From Streptomyces novaecaesareae (lineage in GTDB: Bacteria; Actinomycetota; Actinomycetes; Streptomycetales; Streptomycetaceae), in contig NZ_JNWQ01000087.1 in assembly GCF_000716875.1 (NCBI RefSeq), positions 1 to 29,132 on the forward strand: a stretch of 29,132 nt of DNA, given 5' to 3'. The notes under the pieces are model-generated. The model did not search any database, was not told where the DNA came from, and was given only the letters and a program-made list of their open reading frames with translations. This document shows, piece after piece, positions 1-7,605 of the stretch. Positions within the stretch are counted from its first letter, which is position 1, and each line of letters begins with the position of its first letter. Position numbers and translations under genes: made by a program.

Positions 1-101
1 TCCTCGCCGACGGCCGCATCGTCGACGAACTCCACACCCCCACCGCCGACACCGTCCTGGACCGCATGCGCCGCTTCGACGCCAAGGGCCGCACCAGCTG
101 A
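1..101 (+). CDS. ABC transporter ATP-binding protein, 3' end only
   Basis: The reading frame is open from the window edge and ends with TGA at 99-101. The last 32 residues include LADGRIVDEL, the usual distal part of a MacB/LolD-type ABC ATPase (the strand after the H-loop), followed by a short polar tail. It lies 63 bases before an FtsX-type permease on the same strand, which is the standard ATPase-permease operon order. The ATPase motifs are outside the window, so the family call rests on the tail and the neighbour. Confidence 0.75.
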   Translation, partial: LADGRIVDELHTPTADTVLDRMRRFDAKGRTS

Positions 102-164
102 AGGCCCGGCCGACCGGCCCCGACGCCACCCGTCCCACGAGTACCCCAGGACTGACAACCCCTC

Positions 165-2792
165 ATGTTCCGCACCGCACTGCGCAATGTGCTCGCCCAC
201 AAGGGCCGACTGCTGATGACGACGCTCGCCGTCATGCTCGGCACCGCCTTCGTGGCCGGCACCCTCGTCTTCTCCGACACCCTCGGCAACGCCCTCAGGA
301 CCCAGAACTCCAAGAGCTACACCGACATCGCCGTCACCGTCAGCGACCGCGAGGCCGGTAGCCGCGGCTACGACCACGGCGGCCGGGCGGCCACCGGCCC
401 GGCCCTCACCGAGGAGACCCGCGCCAAGGTCGCCGCACTGCCCGGCGCCACCGAGGTGCGCGGCGTGGTCAACGGCTTCGCCGGCATCGCCGACAAGAAG
501 GGCGCACTGATCGGCAACGGCTTCTCCACCACCGGCGCCAACTACGTGCCGGGCGCCGACGGCACCGACCCGCGCTACCCGCTGGCCGAGGGCCGGGGCC
601 CGAAGAACGCCACCGAGATCGCCCTCGACACCAAGACCGCCGACAAGGGCGGCTACCACGTCGGCGACACCGTCCGGGTCGCCGTCAACGGCCCGGTGAT
701 GGAGCTCAAGCTCACCGGCACCGTGCACACCAACGACCCGCGCGTCACGGCCGGCGGCTCGCTGGCCGCCTTCGACACCGCCACCGCACAGCAGCTCTAC
801 CTGAGCCCGGGCCGCTTCGCCGAGCTGGACGTCAAGGCCAAGCCGGGCACCGACGACACCGCGCTGCTCGCCGCCGTCAAGCAGGCCGTCCCGCAGGGCG
901 ACAACATCGGGGCCAGGACCGGCCGCGAGCTCGCCGCCGAGCAGGACCGGATGATCGAGCAGGGCACCAAGGTCCTGAGCACCTTCCTGATGGGCTTCGC
1001 GGGCATCGCGCTGTTCGTCGGGATCTTCATCATCGCCAACACCTTCTCGATGCTGGTCGCCCAGCGCACCAAGGAGCTGGCCCTGCTGCGCGCCGTCGGC
1101 GCGACCCGCCGCCAGATCACCCGCTCGGTGCTGATCGAGGCGCTGCTGGTCGGCCTGACCGCGTCGGTGGCCGGCCTGCTGGCCGGCATCGGGATCGCCG
1201 TCGGCCTCCGGTCGTTCCTCAACGGACCGATGGAGGCCAACCTGCCGGACGGCCCGCTGATCATCGCGCCGGGCACGGTGGTCGCCGCGATCGCGGTCGG
1301 CGTGCTGGTGACGGTGCTGGCCGCCTGGCTGCCCGCCCGCCGGGCCTCCCGGATCGCGCCGGTGGCGGCGATGAGCTCGGCCGAGCAGCCCGCCACCCAC
1401 AAGAGCCTGGTGCTCCGCAACACCTTCGGCCTGCTGTTCGCGCTGGCCGGTGCGGCCTCGCTGGCCGCCGGCGTGGCCGGCAAGGAGGTCAAGCTGGTCG
1501 GTCTCGGCGCGGGCGCGCTGCTGATCGGCGTGTTCGTCCTCACCCCGCTGCTGTCCCGGCCGCTGATCGCGCTGTTCACCCCGGTGCTGCGCGCCCTGTA
1601 CGGCACGCCGGGCAAGCTGGCCAAGGAGAACGCCGTCCGCAACCCGCGCCGCACCGCCGCCACGGCCTCGGCGCTGACCATCGGCGTCACCCTGATCACC
1701 TCGCTGACCGTGATCGGCGCGTCGGTGAACAAGGCCGTGGACGACGCCGCCGCGAACGACCTCAAGGCCGACTACGCGGTCACGATGGAGAACTACTCGA
1801 TGCTCGCCCCCGAGGCCGGCGCCCAGATCGCGAAGGCGCCCGGCGTCAGCGCGACGAGCGTGGTGCGCACCGTCCCGGTGAAGACCGGCACGAGCGGCGC
1901 CAACGGCACGGGCGCTTCGGGCGCTTCGGGCGCTTCAGGCGCTTCGGACGGCTCGGACGGCTCGGACACCGAGTGGCTGACGGCGGTCGACGCCGCGACC
2001 ATCGACCAACTGGTCACCGTCAAGGTCAAGGACGGCTCGGCGGACGCGCTCAAGCAGGGCAAGCTGATGGTGAGTTCGGGCAGCGCCGAGCGGACCGGCC
2101 ACAAGGTCGGCGACACCCTCGCCGTCACCTACCCGGACGGGCGCAAGGGCTCGCTGACCGTCGGCGCCGTCATCGAGGCCAACTCGGTGCTGGCCGGGAT
2201 CGTCGCTCCCGACGCCGTGGTCGGCCCGCACGCGCTGCCCGGCTCCGGGCTGGACAAGGTCCTGGTCAAGGGCGCGAACGGCCCGACCGGGGAGCTCAAG
2301 CAGGCACTGCGCGACGCGACCGGCGGCAACCCGCTGATCGCGGTCAAGGGCGAGAAGGACATCAAGGCGGAGAACCGCCAGATGCTCAACGGGATCCTGA
2401 ACATGATGTACGGGCTGCTCGGCATGTCCGTGGTCATCGCGGTGCTCGGGGTGGTCAACACCATGGCCATGTCGGTGTTCGAGCGCCGCCGGGAGATCGG
2501 CATGCTGCGGGCGATCGGCCTGGACCGGCTCGGCATCCGCCGGATGGTCCGGCTGGAGTCGCTGCTGATCGCGCTGTTCGGCGGGCTGGTCGGGGTCGGC
2601 CTCGGCATCCTGGTCGCCTGGGCGGGCGTGCGGACGCTGGCCGACGACCTGAAGGGCATCAGCACCGTGGTGCCGCCCGTCCGGGTCGCCTGCTTCCTGC
2701 TCGCGGCCGCCGTGATCGGCCTGCTGGCCGCCCTCTGGCCGGCCTACAAGGCGGCGAAGCTGGACATCCTGGGCGCGATCAAGAGCGAGTAG
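165..2792 (+). CDS. ABC transporter permease, MacB/FtsX family, duplicated core
   Basis: This 875-residue membrane protein is the permease partner of the ATPase that ends at 101. The N-terminus has a transmembrane helix at about residues 14-37, then a MacB-type extracytoplasmic domain to about 260. A three-helix FtsX block follows at about 270-395, with the typical cytoplasmic LALLRAVGATRRQ segment. Two further helices lie at about 420-470, then a second extracytoplasmic domain, and a second FtsX block from about 745 to the end with IGMLRAIGLDRLG. Such ten-helix permeases are common in Streptomyces, and their substrates (lipoproteins, peptides, drugs) are mostly unknown. A Gly-Ala-Ser/Asp-Gly-Ser repeat at about 583-601 sits in the second external domain. 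The Shine-Dalgarno match before the ATG is weak, which suggests coupling to the upstream gene. Confidence 0.93.
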   Translation: MFRTALRNVLAHKGRLLMTTLAVMLGTAFVAGTLVFSDTLGNALRTQNSKSYTDIAVTVSDREAGSRGYDHGGRAATGPALTEETRAKVAALPGATEVRGVVNGFAGIADKKGALIGNGFSTTGANYVPGADGTDPRYPLAEGRGPKNATEIALDTKTADKGGYHVGDTVRVAVNGPVMELKLTGTVHTNDPRVTAGGSLAAFDTATAQQLYLSPGRFAELDVKAKPGTDDTALLAAVKQAVPQGDNIGARTGRELAAEQDRMIEQGTKVLSTFLMGFAGIALFVGIFIIANTFSMLVAQRTKELALLRAVGATRRQITRSVLIEALLVGLTASVAGLLAGIGIAVGLRSFLNGPMEANLPDGPLIIAPGTVVAAIAVGVLVTVLAAWLPARRASRIAPVAAMSSAEQPATHKSLVLRNTFGLLFALAGAASLAAGVAGKEVKLVGLGAGALLIGVFVLTPLLSRPLIALFTPVLRALYGTPGKLAKENAVRNPRRTAATASALTIGVTLITSLTVIGASVNKAVDDAAANDLKADYAVTMENYSMLAPEAGAQIAKAPGVSATSVVRTVPVKTGTSGANGTGASGASGASGASDGSDGSDTEWLTAVDAATIDQLVTVKVKDGSADALKQGKLMVSSGSAERTGHKVGDTLAVTYPDGRKGSLTVGAVIEANSVLAGIVAPDAVVGPHALPGSGLDKVLVKGANGPTGELKQALRDATGGNPLIAVKGEKDIKAENRQMLNGILNMMYGLLGMSVVIAVLGVVNTMAMSVFERRREIGMLRAIGLDRLGIRRMVRLESLLIALFGGLVGVGLGILVAWAGVRTLADDLKGISTVVPPVRVACFLLAAAVIGLLAALWPAYKAAKLDILGAIKSE
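1911..1969 (+). repeat. In-frame 9-bp tandem repeat coding GAS/DGS units
   Basis: Four GGCGCTTCG-like units are followed by GACGGCTCG units inside the permease gene. They encode a flexible Gly-Ala-Ser then Asp-Gly-Ser linker. The array keeps the frame and probably varies in length between strains. Confidence 0.8.
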
Positions 2793-2811
2793 CAGCCGGG
2801 GTACGCGTGCG

Positions 2812-2851
2812 GAGCCCCCGGGGCGGTTCGACGGAACCGCCCCGGGGGCTC
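2812..2851 (+). terminator. Strong hairpin terminator after the FtsX-type permease
   Basis: Perfect 18-bp arms (2812-2829 and 2834-2851) flank a four-base GACG loop, 20 bases after the permease stop. There is no T-tract, as is usual in actinomycetes. Confidence 0.88.
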
Positions 2852-2934
2852 TTCGCGTGCCACGGCCCGGCGGGACACCACACCCGGGTGGGAGGGTTGC
2901 GGGCTGCCCGTGGTCGGGCCGAGGGCACCATACG

Positions 2935-2970
2935 GAACCGCCCCGCCCGGAGGTCCGGGCGGGGCGGTTC
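2935..2970 (-). terminator. Hairpin terminator for the efe operon
   Basis: Perfect 16-bp arms (2935-2950 and 2955-2970) with an AGGT loop lie 23 bases downstream of the efeU stop. With the 2812-2851 hairpin it insulates two convergent operons. Both stems contain the same GAACCGCCCC / GGGGCGGTTC block. Confidence 0.85.
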
Positions 2971-2993
2971 GGGGTGCGGAGGGGGCGGGCCGG

Positions 2994-3827
2994 TCAGGCG
3001 GCCGGCTTGGCGGCGACGGGCTTCGCCTTTCCCCCGAAGAGGCCGAAGAAGACCGCCAGGGTCGGCGCCAGGTAGAGCAGCCAGACCACCAGCTGCAGGA
3101 CCGTCGGGTCGGGCTGGAAGTTGAACACGCCCTTCAGCAGGGTGCCGTACCAGCTGTCCTTGGGGATGGTGCTGGAGATGTCGAAGGCGACGCTGTGCAG
3201 GCCGGGCAGCCAGCCGGCCTCCTGCAGGTCGTGCACGCCGTAGGCGAGCACGCCGGCCGCGACCACGACCAGCATGGCGCCGGTCCAGGTGAAGAACTTG
3301 GCCAGGTTGATCTTCAGCGCGCCGCGGTAGAACAGCCAGCCGAGCACCACCGAGGTGAGCAGGCCGAGTGCGGCGCCGATCAGCGGGTTCCAGCCGTCGC
3401 CGGTGGCCTGCACCGCCGACCAGATGAACAGCGCGGTCTCCAGGCCCTCGCGGCCGACGGCCAGGAAGGAGGTGACCACCAGGGCCGTGGTGCCCATCGC
3501 GAGGGCCGCGTCCAGCTTGCCGTGCAGTTCGGTCTTCAGGTGCCGGGCGGTGCGCCGCATCCAGAACACCATCCAGGTCACCAGGCCGACCGAGATGATC
3601 GACAGCGAGCCGCCGAGCGCCTCCTGGGCCTCGAAGGTGAGCTGCGAGGAGCCGAACTGCAGCACGGCGCCGAAGGCCATCGAGAGCACGACGGCCGCGC
3701 CGACGCCCAGCCACACCGGCGGCAGCTTGTCCCTGCGGTCGGTCTTGACCAGGTAGGCGATCAGGATGCAGACGACCAGGCTGGCTTCGAGGCCTTCGCG
3801 CAGGCCGATCAGGTAGTTGCCGAACAC
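2994..3827 (-). CDS. efeU: EfeU, FTR1-family iron permease
   Basis: EfeU is the membrane channel of the EfeUOB system and moves ferric/ferrous iron across the cytoplasmic membrane. The 277-residue protein carries both diagnostic REGLE motifs, at residues 10-14 and 126-130. These are the iron-handling glutamates of the FTR1/EfeU fold, and they lie within about seven hydrophobic segments. The tail is short, polar and Lys/Ala-rich. The GTG start at 3827 is supported by a GAGGAG ribosome-binding site at 3834-3839. It is the last gene of the operon, 36 bases after efeB, and is followed by a strong hairpin. Length and motifs match intact family members, so it should be functional. Confidence 0.95.
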   Translation of the reverse strand: MFGNYLIGLREGLEASLVVCILIAYLVKTDRRDKLPPVWLGVGAAVVLSMAFGAVLQFGSSQLTFEAQEALGGSLSIISVGLVTWMVFWMRRTARHLKTELHGKLDAALAMGTTALVVTSFLAVGREGLETALFIWSAVQATGDGWNPLIGAALGLLTSVVLGWLFYRGALKINLAKFFTWTGAMLVVVAAGVLAYGVHDLQEAGWLPGLHSVAFDISSTIPKDSWYGTLLKGVFNFQPDPTVLQLVVWLLYLAPTLAVFFGLFGGKAKPVAAKPAA

Positions 3828-3863
3828 GGCAGTCTCCTCGGGGGGTTGAGCGGGGTGGCGGGA

Positions 3864-5201
3864 TCAGCCGAACAGGGCCTGGCCCCACCACTCCCCCGGC
3901 TTGCGCACGCCCGCCGGGCAGGCGAAGTGGGCGGAGCCGACGTGCTGGATGTACTCGTTGAGCTTGTCGCTCGCCGCGAGGCGGGTCTGCAGCGGCACGA
4001 AGGCCTTGCGGGTGTCGCGCTGGTAGGCGAGGAAGAACAGGCCGGCGTCCAGGCGGCCGAGGCCGTCGGTGCCGTCGGTGAAGGAGAAGCCGCGGCGCAG
4101 GATCATCAGGCCGCTGTTGGCGTCCGGGTGGGCGAGGGCGACGTGCGAGTCGGCGGGCATCGCCTTGAGGTCCGGCGCGTCGTGCTCCTTGGCCTTGCCG
4201 TACGGGGCACCCTCGCCCTTGGTGCGGCCGAAGACGTCCTCCTGCTCCTTGAGCGAGGTGCGGTCCCAGGTCTCGATGTGCATCCGGATCCGCCGGGCGA
4301 CGAGGTAGGAGCCGCCGGTCATCCACTCCGGGCCGTCGCCGGGGGCGGCCCAGACGTGGTCGGCCAGCTTCGCGGTGTCGGTGCCCGCGATGTTGTGGGT
4401 GCCGTCCTTGAAGCCCATCAGGTTGCGCGGGGTCTGCGCGTCCGGGGTGGTGGAGGAGGTCTTGCCGAAACCGAGCTGGGACCAGCGGATGTTGACGGTG
4501 CCCATGCCGATGCGGGCCAGGTTGCGGATCGCGTGCACGGCGACCTGCGGGTCGTCGGCGCAGGCCTGGATGCAGATGTCGCCGCCGCTGCGGGTCGGGT
4601 CGAGCTTGTCGCCCTTGAAGGTCGGCAGGTCGATCAGCGCCTCGGGGCGCTTGGCCTTGAGGCCGAAGCGGTCCACCGGCTGACCGTCCGGGCCGGCCTT
4701 CTCGAACAGGCTCGGGCCGAAGCCGATGGTGAGGGTGAGCCGGGAGGCGGGCAGGCCGAGGGCCTCGCCGGTGTCGTCCGGGGGCGCCTCGGGCAGGCCG
4801 GTGGCAGCGCCGGTGCCGACCTCCCGGCCGCCGGTCATCGCGGCGGCCGCCTTGGTCCACTCCTTGAGGAGCTTGACCAGGGTCTCCCGGGTCGCCTTGT
4901 CGGAGACGTCGAAGGCGGCGAAGTGCAGCCGGTCCTGGACGGGCGTGGCGATGCCGGCCTGGTTCTCGCCGTAGAAGGGCACCTCGGCGCCGGCCGGGGC
5001 GGCGGCCGCCGGGGCGGGGTCGTCCTGCCGGGTGGCCGCGGCGACCGAGCCGACGGCGGCGGCGCCGAGCGCGACGCCCGCGCCGGCCCAGCCGATCACG
5101 GCGCGCCGGCTGACCGCGCTCCTGGTCGCGGTGGCGTCGGTGGTCGCGGTGGCGTCGGTGGCGGCCGGCGTCCCGTTCTGCTGCTCGTTCTCGGCGTCCA
5201 T
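3864..5201 (-). CDS. efeB: EfeB, Tat-exported DyP-type heme peroxidase
   Basis: This is the heme peroxidase of the EfeUOB iron-uptake system. In characterised systems it acts outside the membrane and oxidises ferrous iron or releases iron from heme. I chose the ATG at 5201 (445 residues), which has AGAAGGG about 12 bases upstream; a longer reading frame reaches 5264 but adds an unlikely arginine-rich lead. The N-terminus has a twin-arginine signal, SRRAVIG at residues 31-37, followed by an Ala/Gly/Val hydrophobic core. The DyP signature is intact: FKDGT with Asp266 (the distal GxxDG region), a probable proximal heme ligand His358 in AHPDA, and ILRRGFSF just after it. The gene lies between efeO and efeU, 129 bases after efeO. 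Confidence 0.93.
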   Translation of the reverse strand: MDAENEQQNGTPAATDATATTDATATRSAVSRRAVIGWAGAGVALGAAAVGSVAAATRQDDPAPAAAAPAGAEVPFYGENQAGIATPVQDRLHFAAFDVSDKATRETLVKLLKEWTKAAAAMTGGREVGTGAATGLPEAPPDDTGEALGLPASRLTLTIGFGPSLFEKAGPDGQPVDRFGLKAKRPEALIDLPTFKGDKLDPTRSGGDICIQACADDPQVAVHAIRNLARIGMGTVNIRWSQLGFGKTSSTTPDAQTPRNLMGFKDGTHNIAGTDTAKLADHVWAAPGDGPEWMTGGSYLVARRIRMHIETWDRTSLKEQEDVFGRTKGEGAPYGKAKEHDAPDLKAMPADSHVALAHPDANSGLMILRRGFSFTDGTDGLGRLDAGLFFLAYQRDTRKAFVPLQTRLAASDKLNEYIQHVGSAHFACPAGVRKPGEWWGQALFG

Positions 5202-5300
5202 CGGCGGGCGGGCCCTTCTCTGTGCTGACTCACGGATGCCGTGGCGACCGGTTCGGGCCGCCACGGCGTCGGTGGGGTTCGGGTGGATCTCAGGTACGTG

Positions 5301-5320
5301 GCCGGAACGGTGGTTCCGGC
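5301..5320 (-). other. Intra-operon hairpin between efeO and efeB
   Basis: Perfect 8-bp arms GCCGGAAC and GTTCCGGC (5301-5308 and 5313-5320) flank a four-base loop. It starts 11 bases after the efeO stop and about 100 bases before the efeB start. It could protect the efeO transcript end or reduce read-through, which would give more of the lipoprotein than of the peroxidase and channel. Confidence 0.6.
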
Positions 5321-5330
5321 GCGCGGTCGG

Positions 5331-6479
5331 TTACTTGACGACCACGGCGGCGGCCAGCTTCGACAGCGGCTCGCCCAGCGAGTTGACCGCGTCGGAGAAG
5401 GTCTTGCGCTCGGCCTCGGTGACCTTGTCGTAGGAGGTGAAGGTGCCGTCGGCCTGCTTGTACTTGGCGAGCAGGGCGTTGATGGCGGCGAACTCGGAGT
5501 CCAGCGTCTTGGCCAGCTCCGGGTCCTTCTCGGAGGCGACCGGCTTCAGCAGCTCGTAGGCCTTCTGCGCACCCTCGACGTTGGCCTGGAAGTCGGCCAG
5601 GTCGGTGTGGCTGTAGCGGTCCTCCTCGCCGGTGATCTTGTTGGTGGCGACCTCGTCCAGCAGCTCCTTGGCACCGTTGGCCATGCTGGTCGCGGTGATC
5701 TCGGCCGAGGGGATCTTCTGCTGCCAGTCCTTGAGGTCGGCGACCAGCTGGTCGGCCAGCTTCTTCTCGTCGTCACCGATCTTGGCGTCGGCCCAGAGCG
5801 ACTTCTCCAGCTTGTGCCAGCCGGTCCACTGCTGGCCGGCCTCGACCTTGTCCTCGCGGGTGTCGGTCTTGGGGTCGACGTCGCCGAAGCTCTCGGCGAC
5901 CGGCTCGGTGCGCTCCCAGCCGGTGCGCGAGGGCGCGTACAGCGACTTGGCCTTCTCCAGGTCGTCCGCCTTGATGGCGGCGGCGAAGGCCTCGACGGCC
6001 GGGACGGTGGCGTCGGCCTGCTCCTGGGCGTACTTGCGGTAGGCGTCGACGGCGGCGGCCAGGCGCGGGTCGGCCGGGGCGGCGCTGCCGCCCTCGCCGG
6101 TCACGGTGATCTTCTGGCGGATGCCGTCGCCGACCATGCCGGGCTTGCAGGCGATCTCGTACGAGCCGGCCTTGATCTCGGCGTTGATGCTGGCCTTGGT
6201 GCCGGGGCCGATGTTCTCGCGCTCGGTGACGATCTTGTCGCCGTCGCCGTAGACGTAGACCTCGGTGGTCTTGGAGCCCTTGTTGCTGATGTCCAGCACG
6301 ACGTGCCCGGCCGGGAAGGTGGTCTTGGAGACCTCGCACGCGGTGTCGGTGGCGTTCACCTTGACGGCGTCGGAGGAGCCCGCCTTGTCGTCCTTCTTGG
6401 ACGAACAGCCGGCCAGGGCTGCGGTCGCCACGGCGAGGGTGAGCAGCGCGGCTGCGGTGGAACGGCGACGGGCGGACAT
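5331..6479 (-). CDS. efeO: EfeO, cupredoxin plus M75 (imelysin-like) iron-binding lipoprotein
   Basis: EfeO is the extracytoplasmic component of EfeUOB. The ATG at 6479 has GGAG about seven bases upstream and gives 382 residues with a lipoprotein signal ending in LAGC (Cys25); the open frame to 6593 is not needed. Residues about 38-127 form a cupredoxin-like domain with Cys48, Cys111 and Met115 (CKPGM), candidates for metal ligands. The rest is the helical M75 domain, with the conserved HxxE motif His222-Lys-Leu-Glu225 in GWHKLEKSLW. In the family these residues bind iron. It is the first gene of the operon, downstream of an iron box, so it should be induced when iron is scarce. Confidence 0.95.
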   Translation of the reverse strand: MSARRRSTAAALLTLAVATAALAGCSSKKDDKAGSSDAVKVNATDTACEVSKTTFPAGHVVLDISNKGSKTTEVYVYGDGDKIVTERENIGPGTKASINAEIKAGSYEIACKPGMVGDGIRQKITVTGEGGSAAPADPRLAAAVDAYRKYAQEQADATVPAVEAFAAAIKADDLEKAKSLYAPSRTGWERTEPVAESFGDVDPKTDTREDKVEAGQQWTGWHKLEKSLWADAKIGDDEKKLADQLVADLKDWQQKIPSAEITATSMANGAKELLDEVATNKITGEEDRYSHTDLADFQANVEGAQKAYELLKPVASEKDPELAKTLDSEFAAINALLAKYKQADGTFTSYDKVTEAERKTFSDAVNSLGEPLSKLAAAVVVK

Positions 6480-6549
6480 GCGGGCTCCAACGGAAAAGGG
6501 CATGGGTGTGCCTGGGCAGGTGAGGGACCGGCGGGCCGGCGCCCCTCGA

Positions 6550-6568
6550 TTAGCTAAGGCATACCTTA
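6550..6568 (-). promoter_or_regulatory. DmdR/IdeR-type iron box upstream of efeO
   Basis: TTAGCTAAGGCATACCTTA matches the actinobacterial iron box TTAGGTTAGGCTAACCTAA at 14 of 19 positions. It has the inverted core TAAGG-CATA-CCTTA. It lies 71-89 bases upstream of the efeO start, in the only AT-rich patch of the gap, and probably overlaps the promoter. The expected effect is repression by iron-loaded DmdR1/IdeR. Confidence 0.8.
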
Positions 6569-6608
6569 CGTAAGGATCTCTCGACGTCCACACCCACCCC
6601 CTGAACCG

Positions 6609-7424
6609 TTACCGACCCGGTGTGCGGCGGGCGGCGGCCCGGGCCGTCCAGCGGCCCTCGTGACGGCTGATCCGGATCGGGTGGCCGAAGGTCTCGCTGA
6701 TCAGCTCGGTGGTCATCACCTCGTCCACCGGCCCGGCCGCCACGCTCTCGCCCCCGCGCAGCAGCAGGGCGTGGGTGGTGCTCTCCGGCAGCTCCTCCAG
6801 GTGGTGGGTGACCAGCACGCTGGCCAGCTCCGGGTGCTGGTGGCGCAGCAGGTCCAGGCTGTCCAGCAGCAGCTCGCGGGCGGTGAGGTCCAGCCCGGTG
6901 GCGGGCTCGTCGAGCAGCAGCAGCCGGGGGCTGGGCATCAGGGCGCGGGCGATCAGGGCCCGGCCGCGCTCGCCCTGGGACAGGGTGGTCCACGGGGCCT
7001 CGGCCATCGCGCCCATGCCGAGCGTCTCGATCAGCTGCTCGGCCCGGTCCAGCGCCTCGGGGGCCGGCTTGCGGTGCCACTCCGGCTCGATGGTGTTGGT
7101 GTGCCCGGTGAGCACCACCTCGCGCACGGACAGCGGCGAGCGCAGCGGGTGGCGCGGGTTGACGTGCCCGAGGTGGGCGCGCAGCTCGCGGACGTCGACC
7201 CGGCCAAGCCGGCGGCCGAGCACGTCCACCGAGCCGCGGGTGGGGTGGGAGACCGCGCCGAGCAGGGCGAGCAGGGTGGACTTGCCCGCCCCGTTGGGGC
7301 CGAGCAGCGCCCAGTGCTGGCCGGGCTGGATCTCCAGGCTGATCCCGCGCAGCAGGTACCGGCCGTCGCGCACGACGTCCACGTCCTCGGTGCGCAGCAG
7401 TGGGCCGTCGAAGGGCTCGGTCAT
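6609..7424 (-). CDS. ABC transporter ATP-binding protein, stand-alone
   Basis: This 271-residue cytoplasmic ATPase has Walker A GPNGAGKST at residues 42-50, signature LSQGER at 148-153, Walker B LLLLDEP at 168-174 with the D-loop GLD, and an H-loop in VTHHLEELP. It resembles YlmA-like single-domain ATPases, which usually lack an adjacent permease, as here. The ATG at 7424 is chosen because GGAG lies about 11 bases upstream and translation begins just before the first beta strand; the open frame upstream to 8021 is antisense to the adenylation gene. The gene ends 130 bases before the efeO start. The iron box lies between them, so efeO has its own promoter. The substrate is unknown. Confidence 0.88.
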   Translation of the reverse strand: MTEPFDGPLLRTEDVDVVRDGRYLLRGISLEIQPGQHWALLGPNGAGKSTLLALLGAVSHPTRGSVDVLGRRLGRVDVRELRAHLGHVNPRHPLRSPLSVREVVLTGHTNTIEPEWHRKPAPEALDRAEQLIETLGMGAMAEAPWTTLSQGERGRALIARALMPSPRLLLLDEPATGLDLTARELLLDSLDLLRHQHPELASVLVTHHLEELPESTTHALLLRGGESVAAGPVDEVMTTELISETFGHPIRISRHEGRWTARAAARRTPGR

Positions 7425-7605
7425 GGTGGTTCGGTCTCCGATCGCCGCACCGGACGGGCCCGGTGCCGTCCGTCCGCGTGCAGAGTACAACCGTCGGCCG
7501 GGGCGGGGCCGGGGTGTCCGAGCGGTGGACGTGCCAGAACTCTGTTGTGCGGCGGGAGTTGGGAGGAGGATGGTGCCCTTCACCGGGGACCAGGGGGGAG
7601 ACTCG

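Noticed and set aside
2910..5228. A long + strand frame of 772 residues across the efe genes
   Set aside because: The translation is Gly/Ala/Asp/Val-rich low complexity, typical of the strand opposite a high-GC gene; efeU and efeB on the other strand carry all family motifs.
5202..5264. A longer EfeB starting at 5264
   Set aside because: It adds an Arg-rich segment before an acidic Tat-signal lead; ATG 5201 has a better placed ribosome-binding site.
6709..7605. A 300-residue N-terminal extension of the adenylation protein
   Set aside because: It is Ser/Arg-rich and antisense to a clear ABC ATPase; a good ribosome-binding site precedes ATG 7606.
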